Origin: Thereva unica
Taxonomy: Eukaryota; Arthropoda; Insecta; Diptera; Therevidae
Assembly (NCBI GenBank): GCA_949987705.1
Contig: OX465285.1
Span: 92,389,975-92,453,974 of the forward strand
Direction of reading: 5' to 3'
DNA: 64,000 bases
Under the pieces are notes generated by a model. The model made no database searches, was not told the origin of the DNA, and worked only from the letters and a program-made list of their open reading frames with translations. This document shows positions 1 to 9,870 of the stretch, piece by piece. The position numbers were made by a program, and so were the translations under genes. Position 1 is the first letter of the stretch. Each line of letters opens with the position of its first letter.

Positions 1-200
1 CTTCACAAGCATTTTGGAAGATTTTCCAGTGGCTACAAATAAAAGCGAAACTTTCTTCCCTGTTTCCAAAGATGCAAAAATGGAAGCTTTGCTGCTTACT
101 AAACTTAAACCTTCAAAATAGCTTCCCAGGAAGCTAATTAGAAGAAAATCGAACGAACTGCTTCTTCCTAATGAAATGCAATGCTTAAAAGATATTGATA

Positions 201-674
201 GGCCATTCATACACGAGGGATCATGGTTCTGGAACCAAAAGCTTTGCCGCAAGTTTCCTGAAAATACACGGAGCAATAGCAAAGGAAGCAGCTTTTGTGT
301 TGCTACGCAATGATTAATTGTATTAGTGAGATGTCAAATTTTTGATTCTGGTTGGCTGGTTATTTAAATCAGTTCATTTACTTATAATCAATAATTAGCT
401 ATCATAATGAAAATAGTAAAATTATCATGGATGAAAATAGTGCGTTTGTTGTGATGATTTTGGACTGTTTGAAAGTTTATTATTATTAACACCATAGCAA
501 CGTATTAATACCTTATTTGTGTGAGTGCGTGCTTTCTGTGTTCGCAGGTCAAAAGCAGGAGCACAAAAGTCTCCACCGAAGCACGAAACTCTCCACTTAT
601 TACATCTCTGCACGCCTCCCTTGCCCAAAACAAGCTTTTGCTCCGGAACCATGATCCGTCGTGTATGAATGGCC
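201..674. repeat. Inverted-repeat pair of about 44 bp flanking 387 bp
   Basis: Bases 201-244 and the reverse complement of 632-674 match at about 40 of 44 positions. Both begin GGCCATTCATACACGA and end AAAAGCTT. Weaker similarity continues inward on both sides. This is the shape of a decayed foldback or MITE-type element, or of two copies of one short repeat in opposite orientation. No convincing target-site duplication is visible. Nothing else in bases 1-940 is recognisable. Confidence 0.6.
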
Positions 675-945
675 ATAGGGATATGGAAGAGAAGCACTTC
701 CAAGCAACCTACGCATAGCTTTTTCATGCATCAGTGAATGCTTCTATTTCCCACTTGGCTAGTCAATAGCACAGGTGTGAAGGTGACTTACCAGAATACA
801 ACACAGGGCAAATCCTGTCGAGGTTGCTATGACCTATGACTATTTATAAGATTCTAAAGACATTTGAGAACGACAGAGTAAAGGACGTCGGCTAAAGGAA
901 CTCAGCTATTCGGAAAGTTCCTATTGATCATCAGTGAATGATGGT

Positions 946-1071
946 TATGTAAACATTAATTGTATGGATGTAAACATTAATTGCGTCGAAGAAAACATTA
1001 ATTGTGGCGATGTAAACATTAATGAGTGTGATGTAAACATTGTTGACGCCGATGTAAACATTAATGATGAT
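946..1071. repeat. 21-bp minisatellite, six exactly phased units
   Basis: Six units start at 946, 967, 988, 1009, 1030 and 1051 with no indels. The consensus is GATGTAAACATTAATTGNNN. Because 21 is divisible by three, the plus-strand frame reads as a heptapeptide repeat (DVNIN plus two variable residues) and stays open to 1293. Its only in-array ATG is at 964. The downstream part of the frame is A+T-rich and looks non-coding, so I read this as a minisatellite rather than a gene. Confidence 0.85.
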
Positions 1072-1649
1072 TTTTATCGTTTTAAAATTTTGATTTTTCT
1101 GTACCAGAATATTATCCCAAATAGAGGGTGTTACCAAAAAAATAAACATTCTACAAATTGTAGCCGCGAATTCCGAGAATATTTTTCAATTACTTCAATT
1201 ACGATGGACTATACATATATTCCTACCTTTTTCAATTACTCCAGTTCATGTAAATTTTCCACTAGAAAAATCTTTCCCAATAAAATTCACTGACTGATTG
1301 AGCTGCTCAATTTCCACGGTACTAAAACTCAAATCAACCATTCAATAAATTTTGATTTGAAGTTTCTAGGAATTTTAGGAAATCCCGTACATACGAATAA
1401 CCAATTTAATTTTCTGTATCAATTTAAGGAATTCGGTTACAATTTAAGCACCTAAAATCGACTATTCAGAAACATTCTAGTTATTGTAAAATATACCGGG
1501 AAAGCCAGATAAATGAAAACCAGAAATGGGGAATTTTAAGGACTTGTAGTTATAAATTCTAGGATTCATTTTAGTCTCATACTTTCAAAAAAGGTTCTTT
1601 TTCCACGTAGCACTTCCATAAACTTTTTCAGCAAGATCACAATCGACTG
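1072..1649. other. A+T-rich spacer
   Basis: No coding, RNA or mobile-element signal was recognised here. The sequence is A+T-rich with short homopolymer runs. Confidence 0.5.
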
Positions 1650-2340
1650 TCCTTTTTCTGCAAATAAGGTGTTGGGTCACCTGGGACTGATTCCTAGAAG
1701 GCTGGGTTTAGTCACTTAATACACTTCTTTATCAGGGACTTAGAGATGGACCATGAGATGCCACAGAAGAGTTATGGGTTCTGGACCAACGTCTCAGAAC
1801 CAGAACCTCGGCTGCAACCACATCAGAGAAACCAACAATCCTAGACCCCATTTTTTCTGGTCAGGCGCTGGAGTATGTCAAAACACCTTGCATCTATTTT
1901 AGAGGAGAACTTTCTCGTTGAAAGTGCATTGACTGTCCGAAAATATTTTAATCTTGGCGCCTTTGAATCCTTTCTCTAGGTTGAGCCTAGGGCAGGTATC
2001 AATTGTATGTCTCTCAATCTGGAAAACAGAGGGCCATTTACCCATTGCCACCCAAGCTCAGGGAATAACGGTCTGGGATGGTCCTATTACTGTACCCATC
2101 ATCCAAGGGATAAGTCGTCTGGAGGAGTGACCCTGGGAAAAACTCACTGAGCAGGTACCTCAAAGTTCCTTTATGGGTAGAGGCGTAAGAGCCATCGACT
2201 TTTTTGAAACGCTCCACTTTGGAGAAGAGATTTTGGGTTCTAAGTCGCCTCTGCTAGAGACTACAGACTCTCACAATGCTTACTCCAGGCAATCCATTTG
2301 GAGCGTCGCTTCTCTTGTTGTAGGCTGTTAGAGTGAACCC
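1650..2340 (-). pseudogene. Non-LTR retrotransposon ORF2 fragment, RNase H region (decayed)
   Basis: Read on the minus strand, this block aligns at the DNA level with the better preserved plus-strand element at 42.8-44.2 kb. Shared landmarks include the sequence coding GKWPSVFQ (around 2030-2050), the stretch preceding the RNase H aspartate motif, read here as KIFSDSQ (about 1930-1950), and the segment after it. In this family the domain follows reverse transcriptase and removes RNA from the RNA:DNA hybrid. The copy has several in-frame stops and frameshifts and is certainly inactive. The edges are approximate because similarity fades below about 1670 and above about 2300. The I/Loa-type assignment comes from domain order and motifs and has not been tested by phylogeny. 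Confidence 0.7.
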
Positions 2341-2519
2341 AATGACGAGAATCGTAACAGTTTAGCCCCGTAGAACCCTTTTTTTAATAGAGTTTTATAT
2401 ATCGCCTTGTATTATCGTGTTTTCACGGATTGGGCACCGATGTAGACAGAATACTCCCACCTACGTAAAATTGTAAAAGTGATGGTACCACCATACCAAA
2501 TTCCAGAGTTAAGATACGT

Positions 2520-2790
2520 CATGAAGTTAAGAGCTATACGTTACCAGTTGAGGTACGAAATGAGATAAGGGTTGAGTTTAGATAGTCGAGTTGAGCTAAA
2601 TTGTGCTAAAATAAGATATGGGCTCAATTAAAAGTTGAGTTAAAGTTTCAGTTTAAAGAAGTAGGGGTGAAGTAAGAGTGGCGCTAACCGTTGTGTTAAA
2701 AATTGACTGTAGAGTTGAGTTAAGAATAACGTTAAGCGTTAAGTTGAGTTTTGAGAAGTTGGGTTGAGTTAAGAGTGGGATTGAAAGTGA
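2520..2790. repeat. Degenerate GAGTTGA / TTAAGAG simple-repeat tract
   Basis: Variants of GAGTTGAGTTAAGAG recur at irregular 10-30 bp intervals, giving a purine-biased plus strand. It looks like an old, strongly mutated microsatellite. A similar motif occurs in both orientations at 9.63-9.87 kb. Confidence 0.55.
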
Positions 2791-5270
2791 TTTCTGATTT
2801 CGAGCCAAATCCCATTAATTTAAAATCAGATTCAGCAGTCTGCTTCCAGCTTTGTCACATACACCTGTAGGACCAAGCAAGGTTGCGCTGAATAACGAGA
2901 TCATACTCCTGTTGAATTGTGAATACCAAAATAAATTAAACTAATTAGATCCGAACACGATACCGAGGAAATGGAAAGGCGAGGAATTCACCGGTTAACC
3001 CTGAATCAACGCTTCCGTGGTAACCCGGCTGGTTAGCGATTGTCTTCTCTAGATTTGTCGGTTTACTTCCGGATCAGCTCTCCGTGATTCTGTTGGTTTG
3101 TATAATTGGATTAAATCTCCTATGTGAGAGGAAGCAGTGCTTTCACTATCTGATTTCAGCCGACCTTAGCAGGTAACCAGTGGTCTTTTAGTATTGAAAG
3201 AAAACGACTACGCCATGAAATATGGAATTACGGAATTTTAAATTATACACAACCCTATGTAGTAACGTTGTGGTACATCTTAGTTTAACAGCTCGTCATA
3301 TTAAAATGTTACAGAATTTCTACTTTAAAATAATGTGCCTTCATTAAAATAAATTGCAGCTTGGTAACGTCATTTTCAGTTCGTTTTTAAAGGAAAGCAC
3401 TTAAATGAAAAAAGTAGGTTAATATTCTACAAAGATTCTGTGTAACGTAACATGCTCAAAAGCAGAAGATAATTCACCAAGGGAATGATACTTCGAAACT
3501 GATACAAAAACTGCACTACGCAAGAAGAAGGAGGTTTCCACAGCAGTCGACTCACTTCATGATGCAACACAACGCAAATCAATATTTTCCGCAAAATAAT
3601 TGGATGTGTCGTGTAGCTTGAAAATGAATACAGATTTTCACAAGTCAACTAAGTGGCGACAAAAAATGTTTAATTAAAAAAAACTAACAATTCAATCTAC
3701 TCAAAACCCAATATGCCAACAAACAGTAGATGGCATGCATAAAGCCACCTGTAACAAAGTGCTTAAAACCTCCAATATTTGCTCTACCTTTTTTAATTGA
3801 GAATTTGAGCGCAATTTTTCCCGCCCCTCGCAACCAACTGAGGGGGTAGTAAATATTCAAAATAGCACACTTTCGAGAGCACATTTCAAGGATATTGACT
3901 CCTTGCAATTATTGACAGGAAAAACACACTGGGGAAAAATACCATATAGAAAGTGGAGCAGATGTGGGGCGGGGGGGGGGGGGGCGCCCGCGGGGCGTTT
4001 CATGCATTTGCAAACAATCCACTCTGAAAAAGTAATTGAAAACTGTTCAAGTTAATAACGGCACGTTCTGTTGGCAATCCATTTTACGGTTCTTACACAC
4101 AAATATTCCAAGGATCGGCAAGGATTAGTGAAATATTCCAGGCCATAAATAAACATTTTTCGATCTTCATGGGAATCGCGTCTTATATGATAAATAGTTT
4201 TAGATTTACAGTGACGCCAGTTCATTTTTCATGCGCCCTTATACCATACAGTCGAGAATATTTCGAAAGGGGGTTGTTTTTCCCAAACAAGACTCGTTCG
4301 TATACCATTTCCGGGGGGCTTTTACAGGGATGTAAATATACATATATTCTGCAATTGAGAATTGAGAGTGTCTGGAAGGAAAAAAAAAAGAAATTTCAAG
4401 GTACCCCGTGTTGACGTGGAGCAAGAGCCTGAATAGCTAAGTAGTAATCATTTTCCCAGTCATTAATCTATCGACAATGGATTGATAAACTGCTCAAGTA
4501 TGAAGGAAATTGGGCGGCGGATGCTTTTTGACGGAAATTGCGGAGTTTCGGTTTTTGGGGGGTTTTACTAAAATAGACTTGTAATCAAACATTTTAGAAT
4601 GAAAAAAAATATGTAAACTAATTTCGAAATGTAAATGGAAATTTTGGAAGTGTTTCAATTAGATTCACGATAGAATTGCACAGTTTCATTAGTATCTAGG
4701 AATGAAATGAGAGCGGTAATCGAAATACATCGTACGTAGCAGCAGCTAGAAATACCTACTTTAGAGAAATTTAGAAAGGACGCTGAATATTCAACATAAG
4801 AGCAACGTTCAGTGACTAATGGTGCCAAGCCTTAAATATTTCAGCTGAAGGATAAGTTAAGAACCCTTTATACAGAAAGGCATTGTGGAGGGAGTGAAGC
4901 AATGAAGAGTGAAATATCGATGGGAGGTCGTCTCAAGGTCGTCCAAACCATCAAACAATTTCTCACACTGCAGATAGATACATATAATTTTTATGAGCTG
5001 ATTTCCTGTTACAAAAAAAAAAATGATGGTTTCATAAAGGTATCGATCCCAGTAAAGCCTGCTCCACACTATCATGTCGTTTTCGGTCCAGTCTCATGCC
5101 AGTCTCGGTCAAGTCAAATATTTTTCCAGGAAAGGGGGTGCAGGGGCTTTCTTTTAACATCATTGTCGAACATGATTTCCCATTTTAAAATTTACCTAAT
5201 AGTCCAAAAAATATTCCCAGATACAACCGACCCAATACCCACTTTCATATATCTCCATTATTAGACTCGT
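2791..5270. other. Unannotated A+T-rich stretch with a poly-G run
   Basis: No gene or mobile element was recognised. A run of 14 G at 3971-3984 lies in a very G+C-rich patch (about 3964-4000). Short open frames at 3.4-3.9, 4.2-4.4 and 4.9-5.3 kb have no protein-like features and overlap frames on the other strand. Confidence 0.5.
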
Positions 5271-6120
5271 TCTTCTTCTTTCTTCTTCTTTAAACTCCTT
5301 TAATCCCTCATGGGACATAGGGCGGAAACAGTTGCCCTCCAGCGGACTCTGTTTTGCGCGACAGCTCTCAGCTCCGACCAGGATCTCCCAGTTGTTGCGG
5401 CTTCTTCTAGTAGGGTTCTCCTCCACGTTGTTCTAGGTCTTCCTACTCGACGGGAACCTTGCGGATTCCAGTCAAGGGCCTGTTTGGCTAGGTTTTCGTT
5501 TTCGCGTCGCAAGGTGTGGCCAACCCAATTCCATTTCCTTCGCCTGATTTGGTCGTCTATCCTTTCTTGGCCGGCACGGCGCCAAAGTTCTTCGTTTAAA
5601 ATTCTATCTTGCCAGCGGATTTTTAGGATACGACGAAGGCATCTGTTGATGAAGACTTGTAGGCGCCCTGTGATGAATTGGGTGACTTTCCATGTTTCGC
5701 AACCGTACAAAAGAACTGCCTTAACGTTGGAGTTGAACAGCCGCAATTTGGTGTTAGTTGAGATCTCCGTTGATCTCCATATGCGGGACAGGCATGCATA
5801 TGCGCCTCGTGCTTTGTTTATTCTGGAACTTACGTCTTCTTCTGCCCCACCATTTTCGGTAATAATACTACCGAGGTAGCAGAATTTATTTATCAGTTCC
5901 ACGTCACGGTTATTCAGCGCTGTCCGTTCAATGGTGTTTGCATTTATCCGCATTTCTTTAGTTTTAGTCGGATTTAGCCTTAAGCCTGCTGGACTACTTT
6001 CTGTTGCCAAATTGTTCAACATGTTTTTGAGGTCCTGGTGTCTGCGGGCCAGCAAACAGATATCATCGGCGTAGTCGAGGTCCTTAAGGCGGTCTACCAA
6101 ACCCCATTGTATGCCGCCTG
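5271..6120 (-). pseudogene. RTE-type non-LTR retrotransposon, 5'-truncated reverse transcriptase C-terminal half
   Basis: The minus-strand frame is open from 6178 to its stop at 5300 (292 codons), but only residues from about 20 onward belong to the element. It starts in the palm domain just before the catalytic YADD box (residues 36-39 of the frame), followed by the thumb-side motifs FCYLGSII, LLYGCETW, INRCLRRI and the terminal block RRKWNWVGHTLRR and GRPRTTWRR. These are typical of RTE and related non-LTR elements. The enzyme copies element RNA into DNA at a nicked target. A TTCTTC-rich tail (GAAGAA on the element strand) at 5271-5292 directly follows the stop, as expected for an intact 3' end. 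The reading frame is intact to its end, so this insertion is relatively young. Fingers, endonuclease and 5' end are missing. Confidence 0.85.
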
Positions 6121-6916
6121 TTCGATTATCTAGAGAAGGCAGCAAAAGAAGTCTACGTCGAATTAAAAGAGGCGGCAAAGGACATAGGCCTGAAGATTAA
6201 CGAAGAAAAAACGAAGGTTATGCAACAATCCAGAGCAGGACGATTTAGAATGGGAAGAAATGTAACCATCGATGAACATAACCTAGAAGTAGTCGATAAA
6301 ACAGTCTACCTTGGGTCTACTATCACAAAAAGAAACGAAGAAAAAGAAGAAATAACCAGACGAATACTACTGGCTAATAGAGCCTTTTATGCCCAAAAAC
6401 AAATCCTGCACTCAAGATTTGTGCACAGGAAAACGAAACTCTCACTCTACAAAACAGTAATACGACCAGTACTGTGTTATGGTAGCGTGACTTGGACTAT
6501 GACCCAGGACATAGAGGAACGAGTCAACAGGTTCGAGAGGAAAATTCTCAGATGCATAATAGGCCCAATCAGAGAGGATGGAATATGGCGAAGAAGATAC
6601 AACAACGAGTTGTATGAAATTTTTGACGACCCACAACTCTCAACTTTAATAAAAATCAACAGATTGAGACTAGCCGGCCACGTGATCAGAATGGAGGACA
6701 ATCGCATCCCAAAACGGCTTATGGCATCAGAAATTTCGGGAAGTAGGCCAGTAGGTAGACCCAGGAAGAGATGGATAGACTCTGTGACGGCTGACGCAGA
6801 GTCAATGCTCAACATCCGGAACTGGAGACATGCTGCAAGGGACCGTCAAAATTGGAGAAATGCCCTTGAGGAGGCCAAGGCTCGATTTGGGCTGTAGCGC
6901 CATTGGATGGATGGTT
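6120..6916 (+). pseudogene. RTE-type non-LTR retrotransposon, 5'-truncated C-terminal fragment (second subfamily)
   Basis: A continuous plus-strand frame runs from about 6129 to the stop at 6895-6897. It begins just after the YADD region (ELKEAAKDIGLKINEEKTK), then shows TVYLGSTIT, VLCYGSVTW, the basic RLRLAGHVIRM block, GRPRKRW and the terminal WRNALEEAKARFGL. This is the C-terminal end of an RTE-like reverse transcriptase, downstream of the catalytic aspartates. The sequence differs clearly from the neighbouring minus-strand copy, so the two are separate subfamilies. A short GGATGGATGG tail (6905-6914) follows the stop closely, which fits the microsatellite-like 3' ends of this group. The 5' part is missing and the fragment abuts the other element head to head. 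Confidence 0.85.
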
Positions 6917-7730
6917 ACTTCTCTTAAACTCTTTTTAATAATTAATTATTTTAAAATCGATCTTTAGAAAATGCTTATTTTTACGGTATTCACAACATTC
7001 AGCTTTATTTTTATCCTTATTTTATTTTTATTTATTTTTATCCAATCAATTAACAAGTATAAATTTAAAACAAATGATAATAATTTGCTGCATGAATTAA
7101 TCTTTTCAAGCTAGAATCTTTCTTTTATGGCCAGTAATTTATTTATTAATGAATGAAATTGGATTACTGTCTACTGAATTGAAAATGATAAATTTTTATA
7201 ATTATTACGGAGAAAAGTATTAATATTGCCATCGGGCTGAACTGATTGATAATGTTGATGGCTGATTTTGGAGCAATTTGAGGATAAAAATATTAATGCA
7301 TTTAATTAATCCGGATATTGTGCAGTAATTAAGGATATTTCCGCGGTGAGTGGTTGTTTTTATAGTGTTTTAGGATTGATAAGTGTTATGTGAAATATAT
7401 TTTAATTAATAGAATTATAATAAAATTGATACAAATAGTCTCGTTTAAATATGTGATTAAAGAATCTGCAGTTTGAACACCAGCAAACATGTAGAGCTAG
7501 CAATGTTAAGTATACATATTTTATCAGAGCCTGATCATCTAGTAGCCCTTTCCTAAACTGTTGTTTGATCCAATAGACCGTTTTAGACTGATGAAAACAC
7601 TGGAAGCATCAACCCTTTCATTGATTTTGAACAAATGTGATGACTCGATATAGTATATGTATGTATATCAACGTGATCTGATTGAGAGTGAGTACGTTGA
7701 CAGGCTTAAACTAACTTGAAGCTGAACTAA
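6917..7730. other. A+T-rich spacer
   Basis: Very A+T-rich, with many TTTATTTTTATT-like runs between 6960 and 7080. No coding or mobile-element features were recognised. Confidence 0.5.
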
Positions 7731-7734
7731 GATC

Positions 7735-9107
7735 TATGGGGTGCGACAGCGAGGGTGACCCAACTCCCGTTGAAAGAATGGCATAGGTCAGGACACCTAG
7801 AACTTAAGGATGCTAAACTGGATGACATCCGGTTTGAATAAAATTCGCGACAAAAATTTACCATTCCTAAAAAAATCCTGGATCGTTTTGACAGAAGTTG
7901 TAGGCATGAGATCAACGATAGCCCGAACCCGATCAAGGGATGAAAGTATTCCATTCTTTGTGATGCGGTGGCTTAGAAACTTAATCTCTTGTCCACTAAA
8001 AATGCATTTATTTAGCTTAATGGTTAAACCAAAGCTCAACGATATACTCATCCTCGGTTTTACTAGCGATAAGTATATTGTCCAAGTATACATTAACGAA
8101 TTCGAGATCTCTCGCAACTTCGTTTAGGAGCCATTGAAAGGCTTCTGCTACATTCTGTAAGCCGAAAACGTCTTCTGGAGCCATTGGTATGCCCTTACCA
8201 AATCAACCTTTGAGAAAATTGTGCAACCATGAAGATTCACGGAGAAATTCTGTATGAGCGGGATCGGATATCTATCCGGCACAGTGACAGCCTCCAGTCA
8301 TGTAAGTTGCAGGGACCAAATGAAGGAGAGATGCTGCGACGGACGACGAAGGTCGACAAATCTCCAATTGGAGCATATGGTCAAATTTTAACTTCGCCTC
8401 TTTCAGTTTCCCCGGCTGAAGTCTCTGAGTGTGACGAAAGGTAATTGCCCGTTTGACACAATGTGGTGCTGCACATTGTGCTTAGCTGGAACGTGAAAAT
8501 TGGAGGGTACTTTTCATTAACAGCTCTTTGTATATGCCTGTAATTTGGCATGGAGTTGATTCGGGGTTGTAGTCGACTGCGGGGCATATGTTGGTTCGAA
8601 ATTCGTGTGACTGTCGACCAAATTCCTTGAAATCCAAATTTTTGGATTCGACGGATAATTCGAATTTCGTCAAGAAGTCCGGCCCGAAAATGGCTTTAGT
8701 GGTGTTGAATATTATAAAGTTGTAAACATATCGTCGGCGTACGGCGAGATGAAGTTCGAGCAGCTTTGTGCCGAAAGTTGGGATCTGTGATCAGTTGGCT
8801 GCGAGCAGAAGGATGTTCGGACTTCAGTTGTGGGTCGGAAACGCCATGGCGGGAGCAATTGATACGTCCGCGTCCGAATGTCGGAATGTCTATTCGATTG
8901 TTGAAGTCGTAGGCGAATAAGCCATTTCCGAGGCCAGTTGTTTGCTCCCTCATCTCGACCCACTGACCTTCTTTCGGGGTAGTGATGGCCGGTGTTTCTT
9001 CGCCGACTTGAATTTTCTACCACCGAAACTTCAGGAGCCTTACAGGTGCGTGTGTGGGGTACGGTAATAGCAGCAGCACAGACTACCACTCAGTTTGTTA
9101 GCCCCTA
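7735..9107 (-). pseudogene. Ty3/gypsy LTR retrotransposon gag-pol relic (CsRn1-like)
   Basis: Reading leftward from 9107 across several frames, the domains come in the right order. First is a gag C-terminal remnant resembling the LCxYHR-type finger (about 9010-9070). Next is an aspartic protease with DADVSIAPA where DTGADVSVIP is expected (about 8848-8874), and the protease end AIFGPDFL (8671-8700). Then comes the pre-RT block KHNVQHHI (about 8456-8483), RT motifs [14 protein letters not shown] (8243-8290), [11 protein letters not shown] and [11 protein letters not shown], the catalytic box, GLTIKLNKCIFSGQEIKFL, and FLGMVNFCREF (about 7843-7876). The catalytic box reads YLDN at 8077-8088, so the second metal-binding aspartate is lost. 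Stops and frameshifts occur throughout. RNase H, integrase and LTRs are not visible. The CsRn1/Kabuki-like label rests on the finger remnant and motif wording and is tentative. Confidence 0.85.
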
Positions 9108-9420
9108 GTGGCCGGGCTTCAAATCAACTGCTGAGAAATAACCTTTTGAACTACGGGCCTATTATGTCGTTAACTACGGGTGCAATGTCTAGTAGCAAGC
9201 TTAGCTTAAGATTAGTAAAAGAGGTTTGGAATTATGTAGGGTCAAGAGAGTGTTGTACGAGCTGGCGATGAACTCGTGGATATTGTAGGAGTTCAGAAAT
9301 ACAGACTGGGTGACGTCGTCCCACATTCGGGTTGTTTTATATATAAACGAATTCTTAGTTTGCAGATTGAACGAACAGGTGGGCTGTAAGCAGAGAGAAT
9401 GAGCCATGTAGACCTATCTA
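9108..9420 (-). pseudogene. Jockey/CR1-like non-LTR retrotransposon 3' end
   Basis: On the minus strand the frame between 9407 and 9201 reads KNSFIYKTTRMWDDV then QSVFLNSYNIHEF. This matches the C-terminal RTTxLWNxL...VFPxxYNxxxFK block found near the end of many jockey/CR1-type ORF2 proteins. The DNA beyond it (AAGCTTGCTACTAGACATTGCACC, read on the minus strand around 9185-9205) matches the 3' region of the copies at 37.2 and 53.1 kb. The element directly abuts the gag end of the Ty3/gypsy relic. Its last bases differ from the other copies, so the extreme 3' end is lost or diverged. Confidence 0.65.
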
Positions 9421-9609
9421 GTTTCTGACTACCGGGCAATCCAGCATTTCACGATTTTCAAAACTTCTAGGTCTTGCACTATCGTCGGTGACGTAAACGT
9501 AGACCATTCTACGAATCTTGCTTCATATTTTTGCAAATACACCACTCCTCTCCACGCTAATGCTCCATAATCATGGGCCTTGTTAAAGTCCTTCATATAA
9601 TACATAGTT

Positions 9610-9870
9610 CTTCTTTCTACGCACACATGATGAGTTGAATAGTTGAGTTGCAGTTGAATTGAAAATTAAAAAACACTACACGTTACAAAAAAAAAACCCA
9701 GACGAAACGCAGAAATGCTGAGTCAACTAAATTCAACTACTCAATTACTGAACTCGTGTCTATAGGCATAATTTCAACTCAACCCAGGTAGCAGAGGTGA
9801 ATCGAGTTCAGTCAACCCTAAATCAACTCGACTCACGTCTACATGCAGTTGGACTCGGGTTTAACCTGAC
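9610..9870. repeat. Imperfect inverted tract of GAGTTGA / TCAACTC
   Basis: Around 9630-9665 the plus strand carries repeated GTTGAGTTG-type words. From 9720 to 9850 the complementary CAACTCAA-type words dominate. The two halves could fold into an imperfect hairpin with a loop of about 60 bases. The words resemble the degenerate tract at 2.52-2.79 kb. Confidence 0.45.

Noticed and set aside
5310..5879. 189-codon plus-strand frame
   Set aside because: It is the antisense of the minus-strand RTE reverse transcriptase, which carries the family motifs.
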